From Actinomycetes bacterium (lineage in GTDB: Bacteria > Actinomycetota > Actinomycetes > Propionibacteriales > Propionibacteriaceae), in the NCBI GenBank assembly GCA_023392635.1, contig JAEVYS010000105.1, forward strand, positions 19,966 through 83,965: a DNA stretch of 64,000 nt, written 5' to 3'. The translations under genes and the position numbers were made by a program. Under the pieces are notes generated by a model that had not been told where the DNA came from, searched no databases, and was given only the letters and a program-made list of their open reading frames with translations. How positions within the stretch are numbered: position 1 is the stretch's first letter; each line of letters opens with the position of its first letter. This document shows, in pieces, positions 1 to 8,972 of the stretch.

Positions 1-1
1 G

Positions 2-1450
2 GGATGGCCCGACCACCGACCGCCAGCCCGCCGGCGATGGCTGGCCGCCTACGGAGCCGCATCGCTGGCCCTCGGGCTCCTTCCCTTCCTGGCGATAGGT
101 ACCGGAGCATTCGTGATCGCCGCCGCCGCCCGGGGTGCCGCCGACGTCAAGACGGCGGCCCTACGCACATTGCCGTGGCTGATTCCCGCCGCGCTGTTGG
201 CCGGGGTGGTGCTCGTTCTCACGATCGTGGTCACGGTGCGCCTGCTCGGCATCGGCCTCGAACCCGGCACTCATCCGGTGCGCAGCCGGGTCGGGTGGCA
301 GGTCTGGTGCACCGAGCGCCTCCTCGACTCGGCGCGCACCCTGTTGTTCCCGCTGTACGCCAGCCTCGCAACCCCGGTTTGGCTGCGGCTGTTAGGCACC
401 AAGGTGGGCCGCGACGTCGAGGCCTCGACGGTCGTGCTCCTGCCTGCGATGACCACCATCGAGGACGGGGCGTTCCTGGCCGACGACACGATGGTGGGCT
501 CCTACGACCTCCACGACGGATGGATGCGCATCGGTCGGGTGCGCATCGGCAAGCGCGCGTTCCTGGGTAACTCGGGCATGGCCGCCGGCGGCCACACGGT
601 CCCCCGCGACGGCTTGGTAGCCGTCCTCTCGGTCGCCCCGGTCAAGGCCAAGGCCGGATCATCGTGGCTCGGCTCGCCCCCGGTGCGCCTGCGACGCACC
701 ACCGTGGCAGGCGACCTCGAACGCACCTACCGACCGACCAACGGGCTGCGCTGGTCCCGCGCCGTCTGGGAAGCCTGCCGGACGTTCGCCGTGTTCACCA
801 CTTGTGGGATCGGACTTGGTGTGCTCCTCTGCCTCGCCGGCCTCGTCGAAGGGCTCGGGCTGGGCTGGACGGTCATGCTGTCGGGGCTGGTGATGCTGGC
901 GGCGGGCCTGGTGGCCGCGGCCGTGACCACCGCGGTGAAGTGGCTCCTCGTTGGGCCGATTCGAGCCGGCGAGCACCCGCTCTGGTCCAGCTTCGTGTGG
1001 CGGACCGAGGTGGCCGATACCTTCACCGAGATGGTGGCCGGGCCGTGGTTCGCCAACGCCAGCGTGGGCACTCCAGCACTCGCCCCATGGCTGCGCACGC
1101 TCGGTGTCAAGGTTGGTCGCGGCGTGTGGTGCGACACCTACCGGCTGCCGGAGCCTGATCTGGTGACGCTGGGCGACGGTGCAACGGTCAACCGTGGTTG
1201 TGTGGTTCAGACCCATCTGTTCCATGATCGGATCATGAGTATTGACAGCATCAGCATCGAGGAGGGCGGCACGCTCGGGCCACACAGCATCGTCCTGCCG
1301 GGTGCGACCGTTGGCGCCCACGCGACCATTGGGCCCGCCTCGCTGGTCATGCGCGGGGAGTCGGTTCCGGTCGGCAGCAGGTGGAGCGGCAACCCCATCG
1401 GGCCGTGGCGGGCCGTCAAGCTGCGGGCCTACCAGGCGGACGCCGGATGA
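2..1450 (+). CDS. C-terminal part of a Pls/PosA-type non-ribosomal peptide synthetase-like membrane protein (5' end outside window)
   Basis: The frame is open from the left edge, so this is the last 482 residues of a longer protein. Hydrophobic segments lie near residues 17-45, 55-84 and 263-310. Between and after them are two blocks of left-handed beta-helix (hexapeptide) repeats, the second with GDGAT, GPHSIVLPGATVGAHATIG-like turns. This membrane plus tandem acyltransferase-like architecture is that of the C-terminal half of Pls/PosA synthetases, which make poly-amino-acid or amino-acid polymers; the adenylation and carrier domains would lie upstream. The stop codon overlaps the next start as ATGA. 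The family call is from architecture and could be a hexapeptide acyltransferase of another type. Confidence 0.7.
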   Translation, partial: GWPDHRPPARRRWLAAYGAASLALGLLPFLAIGTGAFVIAAAARGAADVKTAALRTLPWLIPAALLAGVVLVLTIVVTVRLLGIGLEPGTHPVRSRVGWQVWCTERLLDSARTLLFPLYASLATPVWLRLLGTKVGRDVEASTVVLLPAMTTIEDGAFLADDTMVGSYDLHDGWMRIGRVRIGKRAFLGNSGMAAGGHTVPRDGLVAVLSVAPVKAKAGSSWLGSPPVRLRRTTVAGDLERTYRPTNGLRWSRAVWEACRTFAVFTTCGIGLGVLLCLAGLVEGLGLGWTVMLSGLVMLAAGLVAAAVTTAVKWLLVGPIRAGEHPLWSSFVWRTEVADTFTEMVAGPWFANASVGTPALAPWLRTLGVKVGRGVWCDTYRLPEPDLVTLGDGATVNRGCVVQTHLFHDRIMSIDSISIEEGGTLGPHSIVLPGATVGAHATIGPASLVMRGESVPVGSRWSGNPIGPWRAVKLRAYQADAG

Positions 1451-2334
1451 GTGTTGACCCGTACACGCCACAAAGCGGGGACGCCGCCTACTCCGTACGC
1501 GAATACCGACTGAAGCTGCGGTACCGCGTGGCGACCAATCGGCTCGACGGTGAAGCGCAGATCCTGGCTGTGGCGAAGGAGGACCTCAGCTCGTTCCACG
1601 TCGACCTGGTGGGGCTGCAGGCGACCAAGGTTCGACTGGACGATGAGAAGCGGACGCCGTTCAAGCAAGGGTCGCGGCGCCTCACCATCTCACCCACCCA
1701 ACTCCTTGCTGCCGGGCAACGGTTCGTGCTCCGGGTGCGGTATTCAGGCTCCCCCGGCCCGCGCAACTCACCGTGGGGCCGGATTGGGTGGGAGGAACTC
1801 GACGACGGCATGCTGGTGGCCTCCCAGCCCACCGGAGCGCCCACCTGGTTCCCGTGCAACGACCGGCCGGCCGACAAGGCGCGCTACCACATCGAGGTGA
1901 CCGCCGAGGAGGGGTACGCGGTCGTCGCGACCGGCGACCTGACCAGCCGCTCTACCGCCTCGGGCCGAACCACCTGGACGTACGAGGAGCCGATTCCCAC
2001 CGCCACCTACCTCGCCGCACTCCACGTCGGACGGTACCGGACCGCACCGCTGGGACTGCCTGGGGTGCCGGGCGACGTCCACTACCCCAGCGACGCGCAC
2101 GACCCGGTCATGACGGACCTTGCGCCGCCGCCCCGGATGTTCAGCAATGGGTGCCAACGCGGCCGGCCAGGTCGCGTCCGTGATCGCCGGCGGAGTCCTT
2201 CTCGCGCTAATGGCCTGAGCCAGCAGGGACGAATGACGGGCAGAGCTCCCGCGTCCCGACTCAAGTTCCGGCCATCCCACCTAGCCAGAGGGACTTTCGT
2301 CGTACCTCTCCGCGGGGTAAAAGGGTGGCCCTGA
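1447..2334 (+). pseudogene. M1-family aminopeptidase, truncated before its catalytic domain
   Basis: The start ATG overlaps the upstream stop (ATGA), as expected of a coupled partner of a Pls/PosA gene. Residues 1 to about 232 read as the N-terminal beta-sandwich of a short actinobacterial M1 metallopeptidase, including a TWFPCNDRP-like motif. Homology stops around position 2140, after a PPPRMF stretch. What follows in the same frame is arginine-rich and unlike any protein. The GxMEN exopeptidase motif and HExxH zinc site are absent, so the product cannot be an active peptidase. Right after the break another frame encodes a short hydrophobic tail (2147-2218), which suggests a deletion joined two unrelated genes. 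Confidence 0.65.
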
Positions 2335-2397
2335 GAGGCTCACCTGATTCGAAGCGGCACACCGCGCGGAGCAAACACCCTAGCCAGAGAGATTTCG
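2281..2397. repeat. pair of 18-bp imperfect direct repeats
   Basis: CTAGCCAGAGGGACTTTCG at 2281-2299 recurs as CTAGCCAGAGAGATTTCG at 2380-2397, about 100 bp apart, in the debris between the truncated M1 gene and the SRPBCC remnant. They could be scars of an excised element or chance; no open frame crosses both. Confidence 0.35.
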
Positions 2398-2471
2398 CGC
2401 GAGTCGGAACCGGTCACGAGATAGCAAGAGATCCCTTTCGGCTTCGCTCACGACGACGTGAACGATGACCT

Positions 2472-2786
2472 ATGGGCGGCAGAGGTCCCGCCCATCACTG
2501 CACCATGGGTTGGGCGGGGGTGGTCTTCTGCGAGGTCCTCGAAGTCGACGCGCCGAACTACCTGCGCTACAGCTGGAAGGGTGACGAGGCGTCCCACGAC
2601 ATCACCGAGGTGACGTACACCCTTGCACCGATGCCGGGTGGCACCAGGTTCACCTGGCACCACGCCGGGTTCACCGGGCTCGGCGGACTCGCGATGTCGA
2701 CCCTGCTCGGGAACGTACGGCGAAAGATGCTCGACGAGGGCCTGCCTCCGGTGCTTGCCGCCTACCACCAGAGCCATGCGGCGTGA
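2472..2786 (+). pseudogene. SRPBCC/AHSA1-family protein, N-terminus missing
   Basis: The 104 residues carry the second half of an SRPBCC (AHSA1-like) ligand-binding fold: an alternating strand pattern around YLRYSWKGD, then TRFTWHHAGFTG and a closing amphipathic helix. A full member is about 140-160 residues and begins with an I/V-x-A-P-x-x-V-W helix. That is absent here, and the first 12 residues look random. The Met at 2472 has no clear ribosome binding site. I read this as a 5'-truncated remnant in a decaying region; a functional short form cannot be excluded. Confidence 0.5.
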
Positions 2787-2973
2787 ACCCGGCGTGCGCG
2801 TGGTGCACGCTGACATTCCGTAGAACATCCGGTTCGCGCCGCCCAACACCGCCTCCAGGACAGCTTCGTTCTGCCTCGAGCAGGCTCTCAGTGAGTGCGA
2901 CATATGCCACTTGGCAGGACGCCACTGTTGGCACAAGATCGTGAACCGACCTTCCTGGGAGTTGGAGGCGGTT

Positions 2974-3126
2974 ATGGTCGACAAAGAGAAGTTGAAAGGC
3001 AACATCGAGCAGGCGAAGGTGGCCCTGGACATCGCCAAGCATGGCAAGCCAGGCGACCTCACCCGCCCACAACCGCGGGCGCCGAAGTACCCCGCTGGCG
3101 ATACCGCACCAGGTGACACACCCTGA
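2974..3126 (+). CDS. small lysine-rich protein, 50 aa, unknown function
   Basis: The start at 2974 is chosen because GGAG(TT)GGAGG lies 5-12 bases upstream. The product opens MVDKEKLKGNIEQAKVAL, an amphipathic charged helix reminiscent of CsbD-type stress proteins, then has a proline-rich tail. It is too short for a confident family call. It stands alone between two remnants with no operon partner. An in-frame ATG at 2911 lacks a binding site. Confidence 0.4.
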   Translation: MVDKEKLKGNIEQAKVALDIAKHGKPGDLTRPQPRAPKYPAGDTAPGDTP

Positions 3127-3475
3127 CTGAATCCTAAGCTCAGCTTTTCGGAGACGGTCTAGGGCGCCGAAACGAGACGGGCACGGCACGGACAGGGCTC
3201 GGCCTTCCCATGCATCTCCGAATGCTAACTGAGCGCACCAGGAACGCACGTCATCGAGCCCCCACCTCTTGGCCTCCGCGGCGGGCCGGAACAATCGCGT
3301 TTCTCTCGGCACGGCCCGAAGCGCCAAGCGACCATCCGGGACGACACCCGGAGACATCCGGGAATGGAGATCGGGCCACGGCGACGCCCTCGCGTGACCT
3401 GCGCCGTCCCGATTGGGTGACCGTGCTGCGTAGGCTCACCCGAGGCACTTAACCACGCCCGGGCCATGTCGCTGC

Positions 3476-3743
3476 ACCAAGCCTGTACCAAATGGGCCGG
3501 GAACCCTCGACATGCCTAGTCAGGTGCAGAAGACTACGTACCGGAGCCGGACCCCCTCCCGGTTTCCGAAACCAAAGTTGAACAACTGAAGAAGCGTCGC
3601 AACGGGCCGCTACCCCTCGCGGTTCCAAGCCATACCCCCTCGATGGCGCGGCGCGCGACCCATGAACCGTTCGGATGAGTACGGCCAGCTCATGGGCCCA
3701 CAGGCCGGGGTCACCACCCACCCCTGACCCCGGCCAACAACTG
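3476..3743. repeat. 268-bp dispersed repeat, copy A
   Basis: This block matches 27304-27570 over its whole length with scattered substitutions and small indels. The best conserved stretches are around TGAACAACTGAAGAAGCG, GGCGCGGCGCGCGACCCATG and the terminal hairpin. Neither copy encodes a recognisable protein, and reading frames are not maintained between copies, so it behaves as a noncoding repeat or the remnant of a mobile element. The ends are not inverted repeats. Confidence 0.75.
3703..3735. terminator. perfect 11-bp hairpin inside repeat copy A
   Basis: GGCCGGGGTCA (3703-3713) pairs exactly with TGACCCCGGCC (3725-3735) around an 11-nt C-rich loop. The same stem and loop occur in copy B. 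There is no T-tract, so it could be a terminator or a structural element of the repeat. Confidence 0.5.
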
Positions 3744-4104
3744 ACTTCGCCGGCACACAGGTCGGTAGGGCCGGCAGGTCACCCAGCACCTCGGCGAGTC
3801 GTGCCTGATGAACCGGTTCTTCACCTGCTCCACTCCTGGCCATCCGCGTCGGCTGCCACCGGACGACCGCGACCTGCCGTCCCGGGCGTCCCAAGCTGAT
3901 TGCCGGGCAGGCGGGGAGCCGTGCGAAAGCAGTTGGCTCGGCCGCCGCGGCGCCGGCCTCGCTGAAGGACCGCGCGTTCCGCGGGCCCGGGCGGATTCGG
4001 AGCAACTGCGCAGGCGCCGATGATCCGGCTGTTGCTGTCGGCACGTGCGCGAGGCCTGTGCTGGGAGCCTGTCCGCCTGACAAGGGGGTTTGCCCGTGCA
4101 GTCG

Positions 4105-4806
4105 CTAGAGTGCAGCCGATTCCACGTCGCCGTGGGACCCGGTCGAGCCATCCGGCCCCTTCCATTCAATCCCGTCAGGGTTTGGGGTGGCTGCCGAGCC
4201 AAGGGACCCCAGGAGCGGGGCGATGGCCAGGCAGGCGGCGGTGATCTCATCGATGCTCGAGCGGTACCGGCGGCGCGACCGTCCGATGGGGTCGGGCACG
4301 CTATCGCTGCGCCCGGCCCGCCTGCGACCTGTGGCGCGCACCCCAGGAAGGGAATCGAGCAGCCATGTGATCCGCTCTGTGGGGTTTGACGGCATCTCGG
4401 CCCTGCTCGTGATGTAGGGCGCATATCGGGCGAGCTGCTTCAGTGTGAGCGTGCTGTGAACCCGCGCCGGCAGTGCGCGGACCACGCTCGCCCGATTGTC
4501 TGTCGAGGCTGTCAGCACCAGGTCCGCCGCCTCCAGCATGTCGCAGGTGAGTCGGCGCGAGGCGAAGCCGGAGGCGTCGACGCCTCTTGCGTACAGCATG
4601 TCGCGGACGATCGGATCGATCGGCGCTCCGTTCCGTGCTGAGATCCCCGCGCTGCTGATGTCGTATCCAGCTCCGCCAGGACCGAGCATGTGCTTCAGCA
4701 CGAGCTCGGCCGCTGGAGAGCGGCACACGTTTCCCGTGCAGACGATCAGTATCCGTGGCGCCGGCCGGTCTGCAACCCCTCCTCGCTGTGGCCTCCGCAC
4801 CCCCAT
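4105..4806 (-). CDS. low-molecular-weight protein-tyrosine phosphatase (Wzb/Ptp type)
   Basis: This cytoplasmic phosphatase hydrolyses phosphotyrosine; in bacteria the family usually resets tyrosine kinases of exopolysaccharide export. The P-loop CTGNVCRSP (Cys23, Arg29; C-x5-R) sits near the N-terminus and the general-acid Asp lies in a PDPIGRS motif near residue 170. The protein has 233 residues, longer than the usual 150-200, with an unconserved tail after about 200. Its start overlaps the end of the frameshifted DUF6458 gene. No kinase or polysaccharide gene is nearby, so the partner is unknown. Confidence 0.85.
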   Translation of the reverse strand: MGVRRPQRGGVADRPAPRILIVCTGNVCRSPAAELVLKHMLGPGGAGYDISSAGISARNGAPIDPIVRDMLYARGVDASGFASRRLTCDMLEAADLVLTASTDNRASVVRALPARVHSTLTLKQLARYAPYITSRAEMPSNPTERITWLLDSLPGVRATGRRRAGRSDSVPDPIGRSRRRYRSSIDEITAACLAIAPLLGSLGSAATPNPDGIEWKGPDGSTGSHGDVESAAL

Positions 4807-5053
4807 TCCCCCTCCTTGTGTGAGACGTTGACTGTATCCGGCAAGAGGCGGTCGTCTCGGTGCTTTACAACATTGGTCCGTCGTGAAGCCTGCGCATTGA
4901 TGACCAGGCCCAGCACCACGGCTAGCCCTCCGGCACCCAGGCAGATGTAGCCGAGCATGGTGAGCTCATGACCGGGACGGCGTCGCGCACAGCGAACGCG
5001 AGGATGGCCCCGATGACAAGCAGCCCCCTGCCGGTTCCGGTGGTGCGTGACAC
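4746..5053 (-). pseudogene. DUF6458-family small membrane protein, broken by one frameshift
   Basis: A GTG start at 5053 follows AAGGAG with 7-base spacing. The first frame reads a hydrophobic helix (GLLVIGAILAFAVRDAVPV); the second half, LTMLGYICLGAGGLAVVLGL then a RRTNVVKHRDD basic tail, continues in another frame from about 4965. Joined, the two give the two-helix layout of DUF6458 proteins, roughly 75-100 residues. One extra or missing base around 4960-4975 restores the full protein, so this is either a recent mutation or a sequencing error. The function of the family is not known. Confidence 0.65.
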
Positions 5054-5804
5054 TTCGCTTCTCCTTCTCGACGGGCCGACGATGCCTGAAGGGCCCGCCC
5101 TCGGCCTGGGGAGCCGTGGGCGGACCCTTCCGGTCGCGCTTGCGGGGCCCTTGTGCGCGACCTGCATGGTGCGGACGCCCCCCGCGTCCAGCCCTACCTT
5201 GCTGGCATACCGGTACCCGCTGCCCGGTCGCTCAGCCAGCTTCTCAGAAGGTCTGCCACCCCTCGCGCTGCGCCGTCGGGCCGGCGGCGGCGAATACCGG
5301 CCGGGCCGTAACTTTCCGGGCCGAGCCTGCGGTTCATAATTGCCACCCCGTGCGCTGATCACGGAAGGTGCCTGGTTGCCGCGAAAACACTGGGTACCCC
5401 GTCGGTAACCTACGGCGGGCTTGACGCGGGTGTCCCTGGCAGGGGGATCGGCTCGCCTTTGGAGTCCTGCATGGGCATCAGGCCGTTCGACCGTGGCACC
5501 CGATCGCGACCGCCCCGGCCCACGTCGAACAACAGCCGCCCCCTGACCACGGGGATCCCGCTCCGACCATGCCGTGATCGTTGCGCGATGCCTGTCGAGA
5601 GGCCCCCACGAAAGGCCCGCCGCTGCCGAAGCGGTCGTCCAGGCGCGCTCCCCCCACCCAGCCCGCGCCGCAACCCCTCGCCGTCGCCGCGTTGCCAGAG
5701 CGGCCTGACGAGAAGGTCGGCACGCCACCCGCGCCGTGACGCCCGCAAACGTGCCGGCCACCACCCCAGCGTTGGGTGCCGAACTGGGGCAGGACGGTAC
5801 AGGG
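5054..5804. other. 751-bp stretch without a convincing gene
   Basis: Long open frames on the minus strand are arginine/glycine-rich and show no domain. The stretch lies upstream of the DUF6458 start and downstream of the sigma factor stop. I found no repeat, RNA or clear promoter. Confidence 0.4.
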
Positions 5805-6431
5805 CTAGGTCCGCGTTATCGACTGCTTGTTAAGAGTCGGAGGCTCGCCACCCTCAGGCGCCGCGCCTCCCTGTTTGGGCTGAGTCCGTTTGCCCGTGCC
5901 GAGGGTGCGGCGCAGCGAGTGGAGCGCGCGGTGCTGCAGCACGCGCACCGCGCCCGGGCTCCTGCCGAGGATGCTGGCCGTGTCCTCAACACTGAACTGG
6001 TGGATGTAGCGCAGCAGCAATACCGCCCGCTGATCGATCGTCAGCGTGCCGAGCACCTCCTGGATCGCTGCCCGCTCGAGGATCGCGGCATCCGCAGGAG
6101 GATCGCTTCCGTGCGCCTCAGGCTCTTCATCATGGAGGGCGGCGGCGGCCCGGGGGCGCCGCCGCTCAGCCCGCCAGGCGTCAATGTGCCGGTTGCGGGC
6201 GATCCGGAAGACCCAGGCCCGGAACTCCGGCTCTTGGCCCTCGAAGGAAGGCAGGTTCCGGACGACGTCTATGAACACCTCGGCAAGCAGGTCCTCCGGC
6301 TCGCGGGCTCCCTGCGCGGCCAGAAACCGCAGCAGTGGCGGCCCCAAGTCGCGATACAACTCCGCCCACGCCCAATCGGCCCCCTCGGCGGCGGCCGAGA
6401 GGACCTGTGGGAATCGAGCTCCGAAGGGCAC
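5805..6431 (-). CDS. ECF-type RNA polymerase sigma factor
   Basis: The 208 residues have the two-domain layout of extracytoplasmic-function sigma factors. Region 2 spans about 33-88, with EPEDLLAEVFIDVVRNLPSF and the -10 contacting FRAWVFRIARNRHID helix. Region 4 spans about 127-175, with LTIDQRAVLLLRY and the helix-turn-helix ILGRSPGAVRVLQHRAL. It would direct RNA polymerase to a stress or envelope regulon. The GTG start has a weak binding site. It lies 62 bp downstream of the acidic exported protein gene and may share its transcript. No classical anti-sigma factor is adjacent. Confidence 0.85.
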   Translation of the reverse strand: MPFGARFPQVLSAAAEGADWAWAELYRDLGPPLLRFLAAQGAREPEDLLAEVFIDVVRNLPSFEGQEPEFRAWVFRIARNRHIDAWRAERRRPRAAAALHDEEPEAHGSDPPADAAILERAAIQEVLGTLTIDQRAVLLLRYIHQFSVEDTASILGRSPGAVRVLQHRALHSLRRTLGTGKRTQPKQGGAAPEGGEPPTLNKQSITRT

Positions 6432-6493
6432 GCCGGTTCGCTGCGGGTCAGTCTTGAAAGTCGGTCACGTCGCCGGCTGGGGCGGGAATAGTC

Positions 6494-6973
6494 TCAGTCG
6501 TCGGAGTTGTCGTTGTCGCCGTCGCCACCCTGATCCTCGTCGTCACCGCCATGGTGGTTCCCGCTGCCGCTCTTGCTGGAGTGGCTGCCCTGGTCGTCGT
6601 CGCCCTGGTCGTCGCCGTCCTCGCCCTTGTCGTCGTTGTCCTCCCGGGACGCAGCCTGGTGATCATCACCCTGATCGTTGGCGTCTTCGCCCTGATCGTC
6701 GGCGTCCTGCTCGTCCTTGGTGGGGGCGGGGGTGGCAGTGGGCTCGTCCTCGCCTTGGTCGTCGGGCTGCTCCGATGCCGTCGGCTCGGGAGCTGGGCGC
6801 ACGCTCGTCGGCGCCGGGGCCGGGCTGCTCTCAACCGGACCGGCCGGAAGAAACTGCGCGAGCGGGCCACCACCCATCGCACTCGCCACTCCCACCCCGC
6901 TCAGCGCAATCAGGGCCGCGATCACCGCGCCGACGAAAAAGCGGTGGCTCTTGAAGCTGAAGATGTCCTTCAT
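6494..6973 (-). CDS. acidic exported or membrane-anchored protein with Asp/Gly-rich repeats
   Basis: AGGAGGA precedes the ATG at 6973. An N-terminal hydrophobic segment (about 14-34, FVGAVIAALIALSGVGVASA) acts as signal peptide or anchor. Then comes a Pro/Ala/Thr-rich stretch (about 45-85) and a tail dominated by short DDQGED-like repeats with Ser/Gly and His. The product is extremely acidic and low in complexity, so it could bind cations or act as a periplasmic sensor. Its position directly upstream of the sigma factor suggests co-expression, but nothing identifies it as an anti-sigma factor. Confidence 0.6.
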   Translation of the reverse strand: MKDIFSFKSHRFFVGAVIAALIALSGVGVASAMGGGPLAQFLPAGPVESSPAPAPTSVRPAPEPTASEQPDDQGEDEPTATPAPTKDEQDADDQGEDANDQGDDHQAASREDNDDKGEDGDDQGDDDQGSHSSKSGSGNHHGGDDEDQGGDGDNDNSDD

Positions 6974-7456
6974 GGTCTTCCTCCTGTGGGTGTGGAGCCC
7001 GTTCCGGACGGCCCGGGCTTCCCGCGTGACAGCAGCCAGATGAACTCCTTCGCTGCCAGTGGCGGACAACCCCGCGTACGCGGAGCCCACCACTTCCAAG
7101 AAGGCGGAGACCTCCCCCCAGGTCGGGTCGTCGCCCGGCAAGCCCCTCCCCAACAAGCGAGACTCTTGCGCGTCGTCGATACCCATGACCACCTTTCCAA
7201 CCAGTAGACCGGCCAATCGGCCACGAACGTTACGGAAGAAGCCGAAGTCGCATATGCATGAACCTGCCATCGCGCGAGCATGCGGGACCAGCGCTCACCG
7301 ACCCCAATCACGACACCACCCAAGCCACGCTCCGGCGTGCGAAGCTCTGGGGGAGCGTCCGAACCGACGCTTGGTGTGAGCCGCCCCCAAGATCATCATG
7401 CCTAGCCGGGAGCCGAGGTCTGCGGTGCGTCCGCGTGCCGACTCAGGGGCTGCGGG
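6974..7456. other. 483-bp divergent intergenic region
   Basis: It separates the acidic-protein gene (minus) from the GAF-ANTAR gene (plus). It should hold both promoters, but I cannot place them with confidence. No gene is visible. Confidence 0.4.
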
Positions 7457-8305
7457 GTGGGTAAGGATGTGGATGAGCGGACGCCGACACGGTCGGAGGG
7501 CCGACTGAGTTTCGCCGGCGCCATGGGGGCGCGGATGCCGAACAACAACAGCTTCATTTCAAGTGACTCGCCGGGCGAGGGGTGGCGTGGCGGTTCGGGG
7601 TCGATCGGATGGCGGCTGATCGCCGTGGTCTCCCTGGCCGCTAGAGCCCTCGGCGGCGCGCATTGTGGTATCAGCGCTTGCGCTGCCGGAAGGATGCCGG
7701 AAACTATCGCAGCCACGGACGTCACCCCGGTGCAACTCGACCGACTGCAGGCCCAGCTCGGTCAAGGTCCGAGTCTCCTGCCGTGCGATTCGGTGATTGC
7801 TAGCGGTGACGTCGCCTACGATCCGCGATGGCCTCAGTTCGCGCCGTTGTGCGCGGAGAGGACCGGCGTACGCAGCATCCTTTGCGCTCCGATTCTCCTC
7901 ACCGGCACGACCCACTCCACTCTCACCTGCGCATCTCCTGCGGCCGGTGCGTTCCGAAGCGTCCACGCTCTGCTTGCTCAGCGAATTGCCCGCTTGGCAG
8001 CGCCCCTCATCGAGTCTTACGTCGCGGACGAACGCACTCGATCCTGGCTTGAGTCGCTTGACGGTCCCGGTCAGACGGCGAGGGCGCTCGGAATCGTGAT
8101 GGCCCGGTACCGAGTGACCTCCTCCGCCGCGTTCGTCATGCTGATGGAGGCGGGCCAAGACGTTGAGCTGGGCCTCCTCGAGGTCGCTGCAAAGGTCTTG
8201 CTCACCGGACGGCTTCCGGATCGGGCCCCCGGAAAGGCCGGACTGCTTCCCGTCGACGAGTCACAACAACGTGAACGGGACCACCACCACCCAGACGCCT
8301 CATGA
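7457..8305 (+). CDS. GAF and ANTAR domain transcription antitermination regulator
   Basis: The middle of the protein (about 60-190) matches the GAF sensor of actinobacterial GAF-ANTAR proteins, including the diagnostic AATD-x-LDRLQAQLGQGP segment. The C-terminal part (about 212-255) is an ANTAR RNA-binding three-helix unit (ALGIVMARYRVTSSAAFVML). Such proteins bind paired hairpins in nascent RNA and prevent termination, responding to a GAF ligand. The GTG at 7457 gives 282 residues; an ATG at 7523 would remove 22 unconserved residues and is also plausible. Confidence 0.8.
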   Translation: MGKDVDERTPTRSEGRLSFAGAMGARMPNNNSFISSDSPGEGWRGGSGSIGWRLIAVVSLAARALGGAHCGISACAAGRMPETIAATDVTPVQLDRLQAQLGQGPSLLPCDSVIASGDVAYDPRWPQFAPLCAERTGVRSILCAPILLTGTTHSTLTCASPAAGAFRSVHALLAQRIARLAAPLIESYVADERTRSWLESLDGPGQTARALGIVMARYRVTSSAAFVMLMEAGQDVELGLLEVAAKVLLTGRLPDRAPGKAGLLPVDESQQRERDHHHPDAS

Positions 8306-8563
8306 CGTCACCGCAGGACGCGACGACGGGAAGGCGGGTCCAGCATCAGGGCTACCGCGACAATGCGGCCCATCCAGACAACTAATGCGGTCTCGGTAAG
8401 CCACCGAGAACCCTGTTCGCCACCCGGCCACCGGCGTCTTGTGCAGACGATGGGTACCCGTGGCGCCGGGTGTTCGGCAACTCGTGCTGTCGGTGACCTA
8501 CTCACCCGGTTGGCCACCGCGGGCCGCCGCCGCGCGGCGGGCGACCCGTGGCGCCGGATCTGG

Positions 8564-8905
8564 TCAGAGGTCTCGGTCGTAGTATCCGCCGACGCTGTCC
8601 CGGTAGTCAGCGCTGCGGTACGTGCTCGAGTCGAACTCGGGTGCGTCCTTGATCTGGTCCTTCGTCCGGTTAACGAAGACGGTGCTGTCGTTGTGGTCGA
8701 CGTTGCTGACCAGTCCGGCCGGAAGCATGACCTTCTTGCCGAAGATCCAGGGGCCGGTGTCGACGACGAGGTAGCCGGCGCCGACCTCGCTGGAGGCTTC
8801 GTCCACCTTGCCGATGTCGCCGTCGCTGGCATGCACGGTGTAGCCGACCAGGTTCATGGTCGACCAGTCCTCCGAGCCCGAGTAGCTCCACATGTCTGTT
8901 GTCAT
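8564..8905 (-). CDS. PRC-barrel domain protein
   Basis: The chosen start at 8905 leaves GAAGGG nine bases upstream; an ATG three codons earlier would abut that site. The product opens MTTDMWSYSG, then carries a PRC-barrel (about 15-75) with GYTVHASDGDIGKVDEASSE and YLVVDTGPWIFGKKVMLPAG, followed by a short Tyr/Asp-rich tail. PRC-barrels occur in photosynthetic reaction centres, RimM and many stress-associated stand-alone proteins in soil actinobacteria. The molecular role is unknown. Confidence 0.8.
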   Translation of the reverse strand: MTTDMWSYSGSEDWSTMNLVGYTVHASDGDIGKVDEASSEVGAGYLVVDTGPWIFGKKVMLPAGLVSNVDHNDSTVFVNRTKDQIKDAPEFDSSTYRSADYRDSVGGYYDRDL

Positions 8906-8972
8906 GAGGATCATCCCTTCGTGAGTGGAGACAGTGGTGTGCCTCCTCCTCCTCCGATACCCACTCGCTCTA

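Larger units (their letters stand above)
3127..4104. other. 978-bp stretch without a convincing gene
   Basis: Open frames here are arginine-rich shadows typical of GC-rich noncoding DNA. The stretch holds repeat copy A (3476-3743) with its hairpin. I see no other element. Confidence 0.5.

Noticed and set aside
5410..5764. Minus-strand frames upstream of the DUF6458 gene
   Set aside because: Arg/Gly-rich with no recognisable domain or ribosome site; left as noncoding.
6551..7207. Hydrophobic valine-rich plus-strand frame opposite the acidic protein
   Set aside because: The runs of Val arise from the reverse complement of GAC/GAT (Asp) codons, so the apparent membrane protein is an artefact.
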